A stretch of DNA of 44,583 nt from Stenotrophomonas sp. PS02289. GTDB lineage: Bacteria > Pseudomonadota > Gammaproteobacteria > Xanthomonadales > Xanthomonadaceae. The notes under the pieces were generated by a model. It was not told where the DNA came from. It saw only the letters and a program-made list of their open reading frames with translations, and ran no database searches. The stretch lies in NCBI RefSeq assembly GCF_029960115.1, contig NZ_JASCOZ010000019.1:1-44583 (forward strand). Direction: 5' to 3'. Position numbers and translations under genes: made by a program. Shown here piece after piece: positions 1 through 8,909 of the stretch; position 1 is the stretch's first letter, and each line of letters starts with the position of its first letter.

Positions 1-24
1 GCTACCGAGGCCGCCGTGTTTCGG

Positions 25-48
25 GTAGCGCGGGCGGTTGGCCGGCCC
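25..48 (+). repeat. SMAG/REP-like GTAG stem-loop (imperfect)
   Basis: A GTAG tetranucleotide at 25-28 is followed by a GC-rich imperfect stem (GGGC at 32-35 pairing with GCCC at 45-48, TTGG loop). The layout matches the SMAG elements of Stenotrophomonas seen several more times in this window, but the stem has a bulge, so this copy is uncertain. Bases 1-121 hold no other feature I can support; the first gene begins at 122. Confidence 0.45.
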
Positions 49-109
49 AGGCGGTGCCTGACCCCTGCGACGCTTGGTCGCACGCGGCGTTCGGCCGCAT
101 CCTGCTCGC

Positions 110-115
110 TACAAT
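110..115 (+). promoter_or_regulatory. possible -10 box upstream of DUF2946 gene
   Basis: TACAAT lies 6 bases before the GTG at 122. Transcription would begin at or next to the start codon, giving a leaderless or nearly leaderless message, which fits the absence of a Shine-Dalgarno sequence there. No good -35 hexamer is visible at 16-18 bp. Confidence 0.35.
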
Positions 116-121
116 TCCCCG

Positions 122-598
122 GTGAATCGCCGTCGCCGTCCCTTCGCCCTCCTGCTGCAGCTCGCCTTCGTGGCGACGCTGCTGATGGCGCTGGCTCCGC
201 TGCTGAGCCGCTGGCAGCAGGCGCACGGCGACCCGGTGATGTTGATGCCCGGTGGCATGGCACACGTCATGCCGGCCACGTCCGAGGTGGCGTCTTCGCC
301 CCCGATGCATGACCACGCGATGATGCATCGCGGTGCATCGCATGCCATGCCGGCGCACGCCCATCACGCGGTGCCGGCCGAGCCTGCGCCGCCACCGCCG
401 CTGGACCCCCACGCCGGGCATGGCGAGGCCTGCGAGTACTGCATGATGGCCTCGCGGCTGATGCCGTGGCTGGCGGTCCTCCTGGTCCTGTTGCCAGCGC
501 TGCCGAAGATCGCGCCGCCGATCCTGCGCAGCGTCGCCACGCCACGCAGCCTGCGCTGGCCGGCCCATGCCGCGCGCGGCCCACCCCTGAACGCCTGA
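122..598 (+). CDS. DUF2946-type His/Met-rich membrane or periplasmic protein linked to copper
   Basis: 158 residues from the GTG at 122; an in-frame ATG at 74 would add 16 residues, but GTG puts the basic RRRRP stretch and hydrophobic segment (about residues 8-25) at the N-terminus like a signal sequence or anchor. The middle is rich in His and Met (HDHAMMHRG, HAHHA, DPHAGHGEACEYC), ending in a CxxC pair, and a second hydrophobic segment follows. DUF2946 proteins have this His-rich/CxxC layout and commonly neighbour copper genes. The gene ends 76 bp before the TonB-dependent copper receptor on the same strand, so the two are probably co-expressed. A role in binding or sensing periplasmic copper is inference. 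CopL-type leader proteins of Xanthomonas look similar and are an alternative name. Confidence 0.75.
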   Translation: MNRRRRPFALLLQLAFVATLLMALAPLLSRWQQAHGDPVMLMPGGMAHVMPATSEVASSPPMHDHAMMHRGASHAMPAHAHHAVPAEPAPPPPLDPHAGHGEACEYCMMASRLMPWLAVLLVLLPALPKIAPPILRSVATPRSLRWPAHAARGPPLNA

Positions 599-674
599 AC
601 ACCGCCCCCTGATTTTTCTGCTGCGCGCGGCCCAACCGGCCGCGTGCACCTCTGCGTGTTCCTGGAGTTCCAAC

Positions 675-2735
675 ATGACGTTTGCTTCCCGCAACCCGGG
701 CGCATTGACGCGCCTGTCCGTTTGCCTGTCCCTTGCCCTGATCGCGCCCTCGCTGCATGCGGCAGAACGCGACGACGCCCGTACCCTCGATACCCTGGTG
801 GTCACCGCCGCCGCGCCGTCCTCACCGCTGCAGTGGGTCACCGACCCCCGCCTGCCACGCCAGCCCGTTCCCGCCAGCGACGGGGCCGACTACCTCAAGA
901 CCGTTCCCGGCTTCTCCGCCATCCGCAATGGCGGTACCAACGGCGACCCGGTGCTGCGCGGCATGTTCGGCTCACGCCTGAACATCGTCAGCAACGAAGG
1001 CAATCTGATCGGGGCCTGCCCCTCGCGCATGGACAATCCGCTGTCCTACATCGCGCCGGAAACCTTCGACCGTCTCACCATCATCAAGGGCCCGCAGAGC
1101 GTGCGCTGGGGCGCCGGTGCCTCCGCCGGCACCGTGCGTTTCGAACGCGAAACCCCGCGCTTCGACACACCCGGCATCAACCTGGATGCCAGCGCCCTGG
1201 TCGGCTCGCGCAACCGCAACGACCAGGTCCTCGACCTCACCGCCGGAGCGTCGCAGGGCTACGTGCGGGTCAATGGCAACCGTTCCGAAGCCGATGACTA
1301 CAAAGACGGCAACGGCGATGTCGTCCCCTCGAAATGGCGCAAATGGAACAGCGACGTCGCCGTCGGCTGGACCCCCGATGCGGACACCGTGCTGGAGCTC
1401 TCCGCCGGCACCGGCGACGCCATTGCGCGCTATGCCGGACGCGGCATGGACGGCGCGGCGTTCAAGCGCACCAGCTACGCCGCCCGCTTTGAAAAGTACA
1501 ATCTGCCCGGTGCGTGGGACAAGGTGCTCGCCAACGTCTACTACAACGACGCCGACCACCTGATGGACAACTACACCCTGCGTGAGCCCAACATGGCCAG
1601 CAGCATGCCGATGCCCATGGCCGCGAACGTGGACCGCCGCACGACCGGCGGCCGCGTCGCCGCCGAATGGCGCTGGCAGAACGTGGCCGTCGTCGCCGGC
1701 GTGGATGCCCAGGACAGCCGCCACCGCAGCCGCAGTGGCATGGGCCGCAACACCTACCGCCAGCAGCCGTGGAGCGTCGACGCCCGCTTTGAACAACGGG
1801 GTGTCTTCAGTGAGATCACCCTCGGCGAAGGCACCGCCCAGCGCTGGATCGGCGGCCTGCGCATCGACCGCGCTGAAGTGACCGACGAGCGCCGCAGCGG
1901 CGGCATGATGGGCATGCCCAATCCCACCGCCGGCCAGACCCGTCGCGAAGATCTCGGCAGCGGCTTCTTCCGCTGGGAGCGGGATATCAGCGGTGCGCTC
2001 ACCGCGTATGCCGGCCTCGGCCACAGCGAACGCATGCCGGATTACTGGGAACTGTTCTCGCCCGACAGCGGCCCCACCGGCAGCCTCAACGCGTTCAGCA
2101 GCATCCAGCCCGAAAAGACCACCCAGCTCGACCTCGGTCTGCAGTACCGCAGCGACCGACTCAACGCTTGGGTTTCCGCCTACGCCGGCCGCATCCAGGA
2201 CTACATCCTGTTCACCTATCACGCCGGCGGCATGATGGGCAGCAGCAGCCAGGCCAGCAACATCGACGCACGCATCGCCGGTGCCGAAGCCGGTGCCGAA
2301 CTGCAGGTCGGGCAGGGCTGGAAACTCGGCAGCACCCTGGCCTATGCCTGGGGTGAGAACCGCAGCGACGGCAGCGCATTGCCGCAGATGCCACCGCTGG
2401 AAGCCCGCCTCACCGCCAACTGGGAAGGCGCGCGCTGGAGTGCTGGTGCCTTGGTTCGCGCGGTGGCGCATCAGCATCGTGTTGCGGCCGGGCAGGGCAA
2501 TGTCGTGGCCCAGGATCTTGGGCCGAGCGCGGGATTCGCCACCTTGGCGTTGAATGCCGGATACCGCTTCAGCGATAGCCTCTCGGTCAGCGCTGGCATC
2601 GACAACGTATTCGACCGCGCCTACAGCGAGCATCTGAATCTGGCCGGGAGCGCGGATTTCGGGTTCCCGGCAGACCCCGTGCGCATCAACGAGCCGGGGC
2701 GGACGGCTTGGTTGAAGGTGAATTACCGGTACTGA
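675..2735 (+). CDS. TonB-dependent copper receptor (OprC/NosA family)
   Basis: 686 residues, normal for this outer-membrane receptor family. Residues 1-29 form a signal peptide ending SLHA. A TonB-box-like LDTLVVTAA sits near residue 38. The plug domain has the expected VLRGMFGSR and IIKGPQSVRWG motifs, and the barrel ends in an aromatic residue (KVNYRY). Met-rich stretches near residues 306-316 (SSMPMPMA), 408 (GGMMGMPN) and 515 (GGMMG) fit Cu(I)/Cu(II) binding; family members import copper or load NosA-type cuproenzymes. The ATG at 675 has GGAG 9 bases upstream. It follows the DUF2946 gene and is followed by a strong hairpin, so the pair forms a short unit. Substrate specificity is inferred from family and Met motifs. 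Confidence 0.88.
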   Translation: MTFASRNPGALTRLSVCLSLALIAPSLHAAERDDARTLDTLVVTAAAPSSPLQWVTDPRLPRQPVPASDGADYLKTVPGFSAIRNGGTNGDPVLRGMFGSRLNIVSNEGNLIGACPSRMDNPLSYIAPETFDRLTIIKGPQSVRWGAGASAGTVRFERETPRFDTPGINLDASALVGSRNRNDQVLDLTAGASQGYVRVNGNRSEADDYKDGNGDVVPSKWRKWNSDVAVGWTPDADTVLELSAGTGDAIARYAGRGMDGAAFKRTSYAARFEKYNLPGAWDKVLANVYYNDADHLMDNYTLREPNMASSMPMPMAANVDRRTTGGRVAAEWRWQNVAVVAGVDAQDSRHRSRSGMGRNTYRQQPWSVDARFEQRGVFSEITLGEGTAQRWIGGLRIDRAEVTDERRSGGMMGMPNPTAGQTRREDLGSGFFRWERDISGALTAYAGLGHSERMPDYWELFSPDSGPTGSLNAFSSIQPEKTTQLDLGLQYRSDRLNAWVSAYAGRIQDYILFTYHAGGMMGSSSQASNIDARIAGAEAGAELQVGQGWKLGSTLAYAWGENRSDGSALPQMPPLEARLTANWEGARWSAGALVRAVAHQHRVAAGQGNVVAQDLGPSAGFATLALNAGYRFSDSLSVSAGIDNVFDRAYSEHLNLAGSADFGFPADPVRINEPGRTAWLKVNYRY

Positions 2736-2760
2736 GGGTCGAACGAATCAGGCACCGCGA

Positions 2761-2783
2761 AGCCACGCAGGGCGTGGCTCTAC
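2761..2783 (-). repeat. SMAG/REP element
   Basis: Perfect inverted repeat AGCCACGC/GCGTGGCT with an AGG loop, flanked by CTAC (GTAG on the minus strand). This is the canonical Stenotrophomonas GTAG-headed palindrome, lying just downstream of the copper receptor. Confidence 0.85.
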
Positions 2784-2803
2784 GGCCGGCCGCGAGCGAT
2801 GAA

Positions 2804-2837
2804 CCACCGGGGGCGGCCGTCAGGCGGCCCCCGGTGG
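2804..2837 (+). terminator. strong hairpin after the copper receptor
   Basis: Eleven-base-pair perfect arms (CCACCGGGGGC / GCCCCCGGTGG) around a 12-base loop. No T-tract follows, so it may act as an RNA-stabilising 3' hairpin or a weak terminator. From here to 3022 I see only a TAGAAT at 3000-3005, a possible -10 for the efflux operon. Confidence 0.6.
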
Positions 2838-3022
2838 GACACTCTCTCGAGGCAAACCGACACGCACTGACACACGTCGATACACGCCCCGTATAGCCCA
2901 GCACGAAAGGGGTTTCCGGTGTCACCGCGTGGCCGTGAAGGCCCCGGTAAACGCTTGGCACATATGCCCTCACGGATCGGCCGCTACACTCGGCCGTCGT
3001 AGAATCTTTGGGGTTGTTCTGC

Positions 3023-4150
3023 ATGTTGGTACGCATCACCGCGCGCATCGTCGCTGGCCTGGGTCTGGCCCTTCTGGCCGCCTGTGGCAGCAAGGACGAG
3101 GCCGCTCGCCGGCAGGCTGAACAGGTCCCGGTGACCACCCAGGTGGTGCAGCCCTCTGCGTGGAGCGACACCCTGCAGGCCCTCGGTACCGCCAAGGCCC
3201 GCGAATCGGTCACCGTCACCGCCAAGGTCAGCGAGATCATCGAGCGGGTCCACTTTGAGAGCGGCCAGCAGGTCGCCGCCGGCACCCCGCTCGTGACGCT
3301 GCGCGGCCAGGCCCAGCAGGCGGCCCTGGTCCAGGCCCAGGCCACGTTTGCCGAGGCCGACCAGCTCTACAAGCGCCAGCGCGAACTCGCCGCCCAGCAG
3401 CTGGTTGCCAGCGCCACCCTCGATACCCAGCGCGCCATCCGCGATGCGGCCGAGGCCCGTGTGCTGGAAATGCAGTCCGACATCGGCGACCGCCGTGTCC
3501 GCGCGCCCTTCGCCGGCGTGCTCGGCATCCGCCAGGTCAGCGAAGGCTCGCTGGTCACCCCCACCACCGTCATCGCCACCCTCGATGACATCGAGCGCAT
3601 GCACGTCGACTTCCAGGTGCCCGAAGCCGAACTCGCCTCGCTCGGCAAAGGCGACAAGGTCACGGCCACCAGCGTCGCCTATCCCGGCCGCACCTTCGAA
3701 GGCGAGGTCGCCACCATCGACACCCGCGTCGATCCCGGCACCCGCGCCGTGACCGTCCGTGCCGACTTCATCAATGCCGACCACGCCCTGCGCCCCGGCA
3801 TGCTGCTCGACGTGCGCATGTTCCGTCCGGAACGCCAGGCCCTGGTCATTCCCGAGATCGCCGTCGTCCAGGTGGGGCGCGATTCCTTCGTGTACCGCGT
3901 CAAGCCCGACCAGAGCGTCGAGCGCGTCGACGTGGTCAGCGGCGCACGCCGCGCCGGCGTGGTGGAGATCCGTGAAGGCGTGAAGGCCGGCGACCGCATC
4001 GTCGTCGATGGCACCGGCAAGCTCCGTCCCGGCCTCAAGGTCAGCGACACCCCAACCGCGCCTGCCGCGGCACCCGTTGAAGAACCGGCCGCTGCCCCGA
4101 CGCAGCCGCCTGCGCAGAAGGCCACCACTCCGGTGGAAAGCGCCGGATGA
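3023..4150 (+). CDS. RND efflux periplasmic adaptor (membrane fusion lipoprotein)
   Basis: 375 residues from the ATG at 3023. The N-terminus is a lipoprotein signal peptide with lipobox LLAAC (Cys21), so the mature protein is anchored by lipid. The adaptor order follows: lipoyl-like hairpin half-motif near residues 70-100, a helical segment (QAQQAALVQAQATFAEADQ region), second lipoyl half (RVRAPFAGVLGIR), then beta-barrel and membrane-proximal domains. It bridges the RND pump to an outer-membrane channel. The C-terminal 35 residues are Ala/Pro-rich and low in complexity. Its stop overlaps the pump start (ATGA), so the two are translationally coupled. No TolC-like channel follows. S. maltophilia has several such two-gene systems (for example SmeGH, SmeMN); I cannot tell which one this is from sequence alone. 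Confidence 0.9.
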   Translation: MLVRITARIVAGLGLALLAACGSKDEAARRQAEQVPVTTQVVQPSAWSDTLQALGTAKARESVTVTAKVSEIIERVHFESGQQVAAGTPLVTLRGQAQQAALVQAQATFAEADQLYKRQRELAAQQLVASATLDTQRAIRDAAEARVLEMQSDIGDRRVRAPFAGVLGIRQVSEGSLVTPTTVIATLDDIERMHVDFQVPEAELASLGKGDKVTATSVAYPGRTFEGEVATIDTRVDPGTRAVTVRADFINADHALRPGMLLDVRMFRPERQALVIPEIAVVQVGRDSFVYRVKPDQSVERVDVVSGARRAGVVEIREGVKAGDRIVVDGTGKLRPGLKVSDTPTAPAAAPVEEPAAAPTQPPAQKATTPVESAG

Positions 4151-7100
4151 AGCTCTCCGACGTCTCCATCCAGCGGCCGGTGTTCGCCGTGGTGATGAGC
4201 CTGCTGCTGGTGGTGCTCGGCATCATGTCGTTCACCCGGCTCACCCTGCGCGAACTCCCCGCCATCGACCCGCCGATCGTCTCGGTCTCGGTGGACTACA
4301 CCGGTGCCTCGGCCGCCGTCATCGAAAGCCGCATCACCCAGGTGCTGGAAGACGCCCTGGCCGGCATCGAAGGCATCGACACCATCAATGCGCGCAGCTC
4401 CAATGGTCGCTCGCAGGTCAGCATTGAGTTCACCTCCAACCGCGACATCGAAGCCGCCGCCAACGACGTGCGTGACGCCGTCAGCCGCGTCGCCGACCGC
4501 ATGCCCGAGGAGGCGCGCCCGCCGGAAATCGCCAAGGTCGAGAGTGACGCCGACCCGATCATCTGGTTCAACATGACCTCGTCCAGCATGAACACGCTGG
4601 AGCTGAGTGACTACGCCGACCGCTACGTGGTCGACCGCTTCTCCAGCCTCGACGGGGTCGCCCAGGTCCGCATCGGCGGCCGCCAGCGCTACGCCATGCG
4701 CGTGTGGCTGGATCGCGACCAGCTGGCCGCACGCGGCTTCACCGTCGGCGATGTGGAAACCGCGCTGCGCAACGAGAACGTCGAACTGCCGGCCGGTCGC
4801 CTGGAATCCACCGACCGCGACTTTACCCTGCGCGTGGAGCGCAACTATGTGAAGCCGGAAGACTTCGCCACCATTCCGCTCGGCAAGGGCGCGGACGGTT
4901 ACGTCGTACGCATGGGCGATGTGGCGAAGATCGAACTGGCCTCCTCCGAACGCCGCGCCTACTACCGCAGCAATGGCGAGCCCGGCATCGGCCTGGGCAT
5001 CGTCAAGACCTCCACCGCCAACTCACTGGACGTGGCCCGGACCGCGCGCGCCGAGGCCGAGCGGGTCGGGCAGACCTTGCCCGATGGCACCCACATCTTC
5101 GTGGCCTTCGACAACACCACCTTCATTGAAGCGGCCGTGGACCGCGTCTACGCCACGCTCGTGGAAGCGATGCTGCTGGTGCTGGTGGTGATCTGGCTGT
5201 TCCTCGGCAGTTTCCGCGCTGCGCTCATTCCCGCGGTCACGGTGCCGGTCTGTCTGGTCGCCGCGTTCATCGCGCTGTATGCCTTTGGCTTCTCGATCAA
5301 CCTGCTGACTCTGCTGGCGCTGGTGCTGTGTATCGGCTTGGTGGTCGACGACGCGATCGTGGTGGTGGAGAACGTGCAGCGCCGCATCGATCTGGGCGAG
5401 CCGCCGCTGGTGGCGTCCAAGCGCGGTACCGCGCAGGTCGCCTTTGCGGTGATCGCGACCACCGCCGTGCTGGTGGCGGTGTTCCTGCCGGTGGGCTTCC
5501 TGGAAGGCAACACGGGGCGTCTGTTCCGCGAACTGGCGGTGGCGCTGGCCTCGGCCGTCGCGCTGTCGGCGTTCGTGTCGCTGACGCTGACCCCGATGAT
5601 GGCCTCCAAGCTGCTCAAGCCGCATACCGGCCAGGCCCCAAAGGGGCTGCACGGCTTCATCAACCGCAACCTGGACCGCGTCTCGGCCAGCTACGGCCGC
5701 TTCCTCGACGCACACGTCGGCCGCACCTGGATCTACATCGTGGTGATGATCCTGTCGCTGGCCGCCAGCGCGCTGCTGCTCAAGGTGCTGCCCTCGGAGC
5801 TGGCTCCGGCCGAAGACCGTGGTTCGTTCCAGATCATGATCGACGGACCGGAAGGTGCCGGCTACGACTACACCGTGGGCCAGGTGCAGCAGGTCGAACA
5901 GATTGTCGGCGGCTTCGTCGGCGACGACAAACCCATTGCCCGCGCCAATCCGCGTGTGCCCGGCGGCTTCGGGGCCAGCGAGGAAATGCACACTGGCCGC
6001 ATCAGCGTGTTCCTTCAGCCCTGGCGCGAGCGTGACACCAACACCATGGACGTGGCCGCGGATCTGCAGAAGCACCTGGATGTGATGCGCGGGGTGCGCG
6101 TGCGCACCCAGGTCGGCGGCGGACTGGTTCGCAGCGGTGGGCAACCGTTCCAGATCGTGCTCGGCGGCCCGGAATACGCGGAGATCGCCCAGTGGCGCGA
6201 CCGCATGCTGGCGCGCATGGCCGACAACCCGGGTCTGGTCGGGCCGGACTCGGATTACAAGGAAACCCGGCCGCAGATGCGGGTCAACATCGACCGCCAG
6301 CGTGCGGCCGACCTGGGGGTTTCAGTGACCGCGATTGGTTCGGCGCTGGAAACCATGATGGGTTCGCGCCGGGTCACCACCTTCGTCGACAACGGCGAGG
6401 AGTACGACGTGCTGGTCCAGGCGGGCCGTGAAGGCCGCGCCACGCCGGACGATCTGGCCGCCATCCGGGTGCGCGCCAACAGCGGCGAACTGGTGCCGCT
6501 GTCCAACCTGGTCACCCTGAGCGAGGTGGCCGAGGCCGGCAATCTGAACCGCTTCAACCGACTACGCTCGATCACCATCAGCGCCGGTCTTGCGCCCGGA
6601 TATCCGCTCGGCGAGGCCATCGCCTGGGCCCAGCAGACCGCGCGTGAAGAGCTGCCGCAGCACGCGCAGATCGACTGGAAGGGTGAATCGCGCGAGTACC
6701 AGAACGCCGGCGGCGCGGTGCTGCTGACCTTCGCCATGGCCCTGCTGGTGGTGTTCCTGGTGCTGGCCGCGCAGTTCGAGAGCTTCATCCATCCGCTGGT
6801 GATCATGCTGACCGTCCCGCTCGGTGTGCTGGGGGCCTTGCTGGGCCTGTACGTCAGCGGCGGAACCATCAACCTGTTCAGCCAGATCGGCATCGTCATG
6901 CTGGTTGGATTGGCGGCCAAGAACGGCATTCTGATCGTGGAGTTCGCCAACCAGCTGCGCGACGAGGGCCGCGACGTGCACCGCGCGATTGTCGAGTCGT
7001 CGATGGTCCGCCTGCGTCCGATCCTGATGACCTCCATTGCCACCGTGGTCGGTGCGATCCCGCTGGTGGTGGCCGGGGGGCCGGGCTCGGCCAGTCGCGG

Positions 7101-7272
7101 CACTATCGGCATCGTGGTGATTTTCGGCGTCACCGTGTCCACCTTCCTGTCCCTGTTCGTGGTCCCGGCCTTCTACGCCGTGCTGGCTCCGTACACCCGC
7201 TCGCCTGAAGCCGTGGCACGGGAACTGGAGAAGCAGGAAGCGGAAACGCCCTCCGTCGGCGGCCACGCGTAA
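4147..7272 (+). CDS. RND efflux pump, inner-membrane permease
   Basis: 1041 residues, the usual length for AcrB/MexB-like pumps. It begins with the typical KLSDVSIQRPVFA and TM1 (about residues 11-30), followed by the first large periplasmic loop. TM2-TM6 lie from about residue 335, with GLVVDDAIVVVEN carrying the proton-relay Asp pair (about D401/D402). The second periplasmic loop and TM8-TM12 (GLAAKNGILIVEFAN) follow. It exports drugs or other amphiphiles by proton antiport in complex with the adaptor encoded just upstream and an outer-membrane channel encoded elsewhere. ATGA overlap with the adaptor stop. No local regulator gene is visible on either side. Substrate range cannot be read from the sequence. 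Confidence 0.92.
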   Translation: MKLSDVSIQRPVFAVVMSLLLVVLGIMSFTRLTLRELPAIDPPIVSVSVDYTGASAAVIESRITQVLEDALAGIEGIDTINARSSNGRSQVSIEFTSNRDIEAAANDVRDAVSRVADRMPEEARPPEIAKVESDADPIIWFNMTSSSMNTLELSDYADRYVVDRFSSLDGVAQVRIGGRQRYAMRVWLDRDQLAARGFTVGDVETALRNENVELPAGRLESTDRDFTLRVERNYVKPEDFATIPLGKGADGYVVRMGDVAKIELASSERRAYYRSNGEPGIGLGIVKTSTANSLDVARTARAEAERVGQTLPDGTHIFVAFDNTTFIEAAVDRVYATLVEAMLLVLVVIWLFLGSFRAALIPAVTVPVCLVAAFIALYAFGFSINLLTLLALVLCIGLVVDDAIVVVENVQRRIDLGEPPLVASKRGTAQVAFAVIATTAVLVAVFLPVGFLEGNTGRLFRELAVALASAVALSAFVSLTLTPMMASKLLKPHTGQAPKGLHGFINRNLDRVSASYGRFLDAHVGRTWIYIVVMILSLAASALLLKVLPSELAPAEDRGSFQIMIDGPEGAGYDYTVGQVQQVEQIVGGFVGDDKPIARANPRVPGGFGASEEMHTGRISVFLQPWRERDTNTMDVAADLQKHLDVMRGVRVRTQVGGGLVRSGGQPFQIVLGGPEYAEIAQWRDRMLARMADNPGLVGPDSDYKETRPQMRVNIDRQRAADLGVSVTAIGSALETMMGSRRVTTFVDNGEEYDVLVQAGREGRATPDDLAAIRVRANSGELVPLSNLVTLSEVAEAGNLNRFNRLRSITISAGLAPGYPLGEAIAWAQQTAREELPQHAQIDWKGESREYQNAGGAVLLTFAMALLVVFLVLAAQFESFIHPLVIMLTVPLGVLGALLGLYVSGGTINLFSQIGIVMLVGLAAKNGILIVEFANQLRDEGRDVHRAIVESSMVRLRPILMTSIATVVGAIPLVVAGGPGSASRGTIGIVVIFGVTVSTFLSLFVVPAFYAVLAPYTRSPEAVARELEKQEAETPSVGGHA

Positions 7273-7280
7273 CCTGAACG

Positions 7281-7305
7281 GTGCCAACCAACGGTTGGCA
7301 CCTAT
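7281..7305 (-). repeat. SMAG/REP element (CTAT variant)
   Basis: Perfect 9-bp arms GTGCCAACC/GGTTGGCAC with loop AAC, then CTAT in place of the usual CTAC. It sits 8 bp after the RND pump stop and may help end that transcript. Confidence 0.75.
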
Positions 7306-7391
7306 CGGCGGGGCCTTCAATCAGCGAGAATCGGGGCGGTCCCTTCCAGCCGACGGGACGCCCTTCATTTTCCGCCGACTGGAGAGAGCGC

Positions 7392-8909
7392 GTGGAAGCA
7401 GCCGTACATTTCATCAATGGCATCATCTGGAGCAAGGCACTCATCGCTGTGTGCCTGCTCGCGGGGCTGTACTTCAGCCTGCGCACCCGTTTCATGCAGC
7501 TCCGCGGCTTCGTGGAAATGTGCCGCCTCACCGTGAAGGGCGAAAAGTCCGACGCCGGTGTCTCTTCGTTCCAGGCGCTGGCCATGTCGATGGCCGGACG
7601 CATGGGCATCGGCAACATCGCCGGCGTGGCCACCGCCATTGCCTTCGGCGGCCCCGGTGCCATCTTCTGGATGTGGATCATGGGCTTCCTCGGCGCATCC
7701 ACCTCGTACGTGGAATGCACCCTGGCGCAGATCTACAAGACCAAGGACGCCGAAGGGCGTTACCGCGGCGGTCCGGCGTACTACATTGAGAAGGCCATGG
7801 GCCTGAAGTGGTATGCCATGGCCTTCGCCATTGCCACGATCATCGCCGCCGGCTTCCTGATGCCGGGCGTGCAGGCCAATGCGATTGCCGACAGCATCAT
7901 CAATGCCTGCCGCGGCGGCGCGCTGTGCGGTCCGCTGGATGGCCAGGCGTTCGGCATGGAATCGGTGGCCGCGCTCAAGCTGGGCATCGGCATCGTGGTC
8001 GCCCTGCTGCTGGCGGTGGTGATCTTCGGCGGCGTCAAGCGCATCGCCAACTTCGCCGAGATCGTGGTGCCGTTCATGGCCGCCGGGTTCATCCTGATGG
8101 CCGTGGTCATCATGATCATCAACTACGATCGCGTGCCGGAAATGTTTGGCATCATCTTCAACAGTGCGTTCGGTACCCACGCCGCGTTCGGCGCGATGAT
8201 GGGCCTGGCCATTGAATGGGGCGTCAAGCGCGGCATCTACGCCAACGAAGCCGGCCAGGGTTCGGGCCCGCACGCGGCAGCCGCGTCAGAAGTCTCGCAC
8301 CCGGCCAAGCAGGGTTACGTCCAAGCCTTCGCGATCTACTTCGACACCATGATGGTGTGCACCGCTACCGCGTTCCTGATTCTGGCCAGCGGCACCTACA
8401 ACGTGTACTCGCCGGTGGAAGGCGCAGCGCCGATCTTCCAGGGGCTGGCCGGCATTCCGGAAGGTGCGGGCTACGCGCAGGCCGGTGTGGAAGCTGTGCT
8501 GCCGGGCTGGGGTGCGTCGTTCGTGTCGATGGCGATCTTCTTCTTCGCCTTCACCACCATCATGGCGTACTACTACATGGCCGAGACCAATCTCAGCTAT
8601 GTGAACCACAACAAGCATCGCCCGCTGACCGTGCTGCTGCTGCGGCTTGGCATCATCGGCATGGTCATCTTCGGTGCCTTCCACAACGCCACCCTGGCCT
8701 GGGGCCTGGGCGACATCGGCGTGGGCCTGATGGCGTGGCTGAACATCATTGCCATCTTCATCATCCAGAAACCGGCCATGCTGGCGCTGCGCGATTACGA
8801 GCGGCAGAAGAAGCTGGGCCTGGACCCGACCTTCGACCCGGATGCACTGGGCATCAAGAACGCCGACTTCTGGCGTCAACGCAAGCTGGAGCTGTCCCGT
8901 AGTGAATGA
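7392..8909 (+). CDS. alanine/glycine:cation symporter (AGCS family), copy 1
   Basis: 505 residues from the GTG at 7392, which has GGAGAGAG 5-12 bases upstream; the open frame runs 37 codons further upstream through the SMAG repeat and is not believable there. It is a polytopic inner-membrane Na+ (or H+) coupled transporter for alanine or glycine. Family marks: the N-terminal GLYFSLRTRFMQLR, GIGNIAGVATAIAFGGPGAI with the AGCS signature around GGPGAIFWMW, YRGGPAYYIEKAMG, and GIYANEAGQGSGPHAAA. It overlaps the RNA methyltransferase start by 8 bp. A clear paralog lies at 11172-12623. Direction and exact substrate are inferred from family. Confidence 0.93.
   Translation: MEAAVHFINGIIWSKALIAVCLLAGLYFSLRTRFMQLRGFVEMCRLTVKGEKSDAGVSSFQALAMSMAGRMGIGNIAGVATAIAFGGPGAIFWMWIMGFLGASTSYVECTLAQIYKTKDAEGRYRGGPAYYIEKAMGLKWYAMAFAIATIIAAGFLMPGVQANAIADSIINACRGGALCGPLDGQAFGMESVAALKLGIGIVVALLLAVVIFGGVKRIANFAEIVVPFMAAGFILMAVVIMIINYDRVPEMFGIIFNSAFGTHAAFGAMMGLAIEWGVKRGIYANEAGQGSGPHAAAASEVSHPAKQGYVQAFAIYFDTMMVCTATAFLILASGTYNVYSPVEGAAPIFQGLAGIPEGAGYAQAGVEAVLPGWGASFVSMAIFFFAFTTIMAYYYMAETNLSYVNHNKHRPLTVLLLRLGIIGMVIFGAFHNATLAWGLGDIGVGLMAWLNIIAIFIIQKPAMLALRDYERQKKLGLDPTFDPDALGIKNADFWRQRKLELSRSE

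Noticed and set aside
972-2633. 553-codon open frame on the minus strand opposite the copper receptor
   Set aside because: High-GC shadow frame: low-complexity Ala/Gly/His product with no family pattern, exactly mirroring a clear receptor gene.
2941-2965. sigma-54-like TGGCAC before the efflux operon
   Set aside because: GC is not found at 10-base spacing from GG, so the -12 half is missing.
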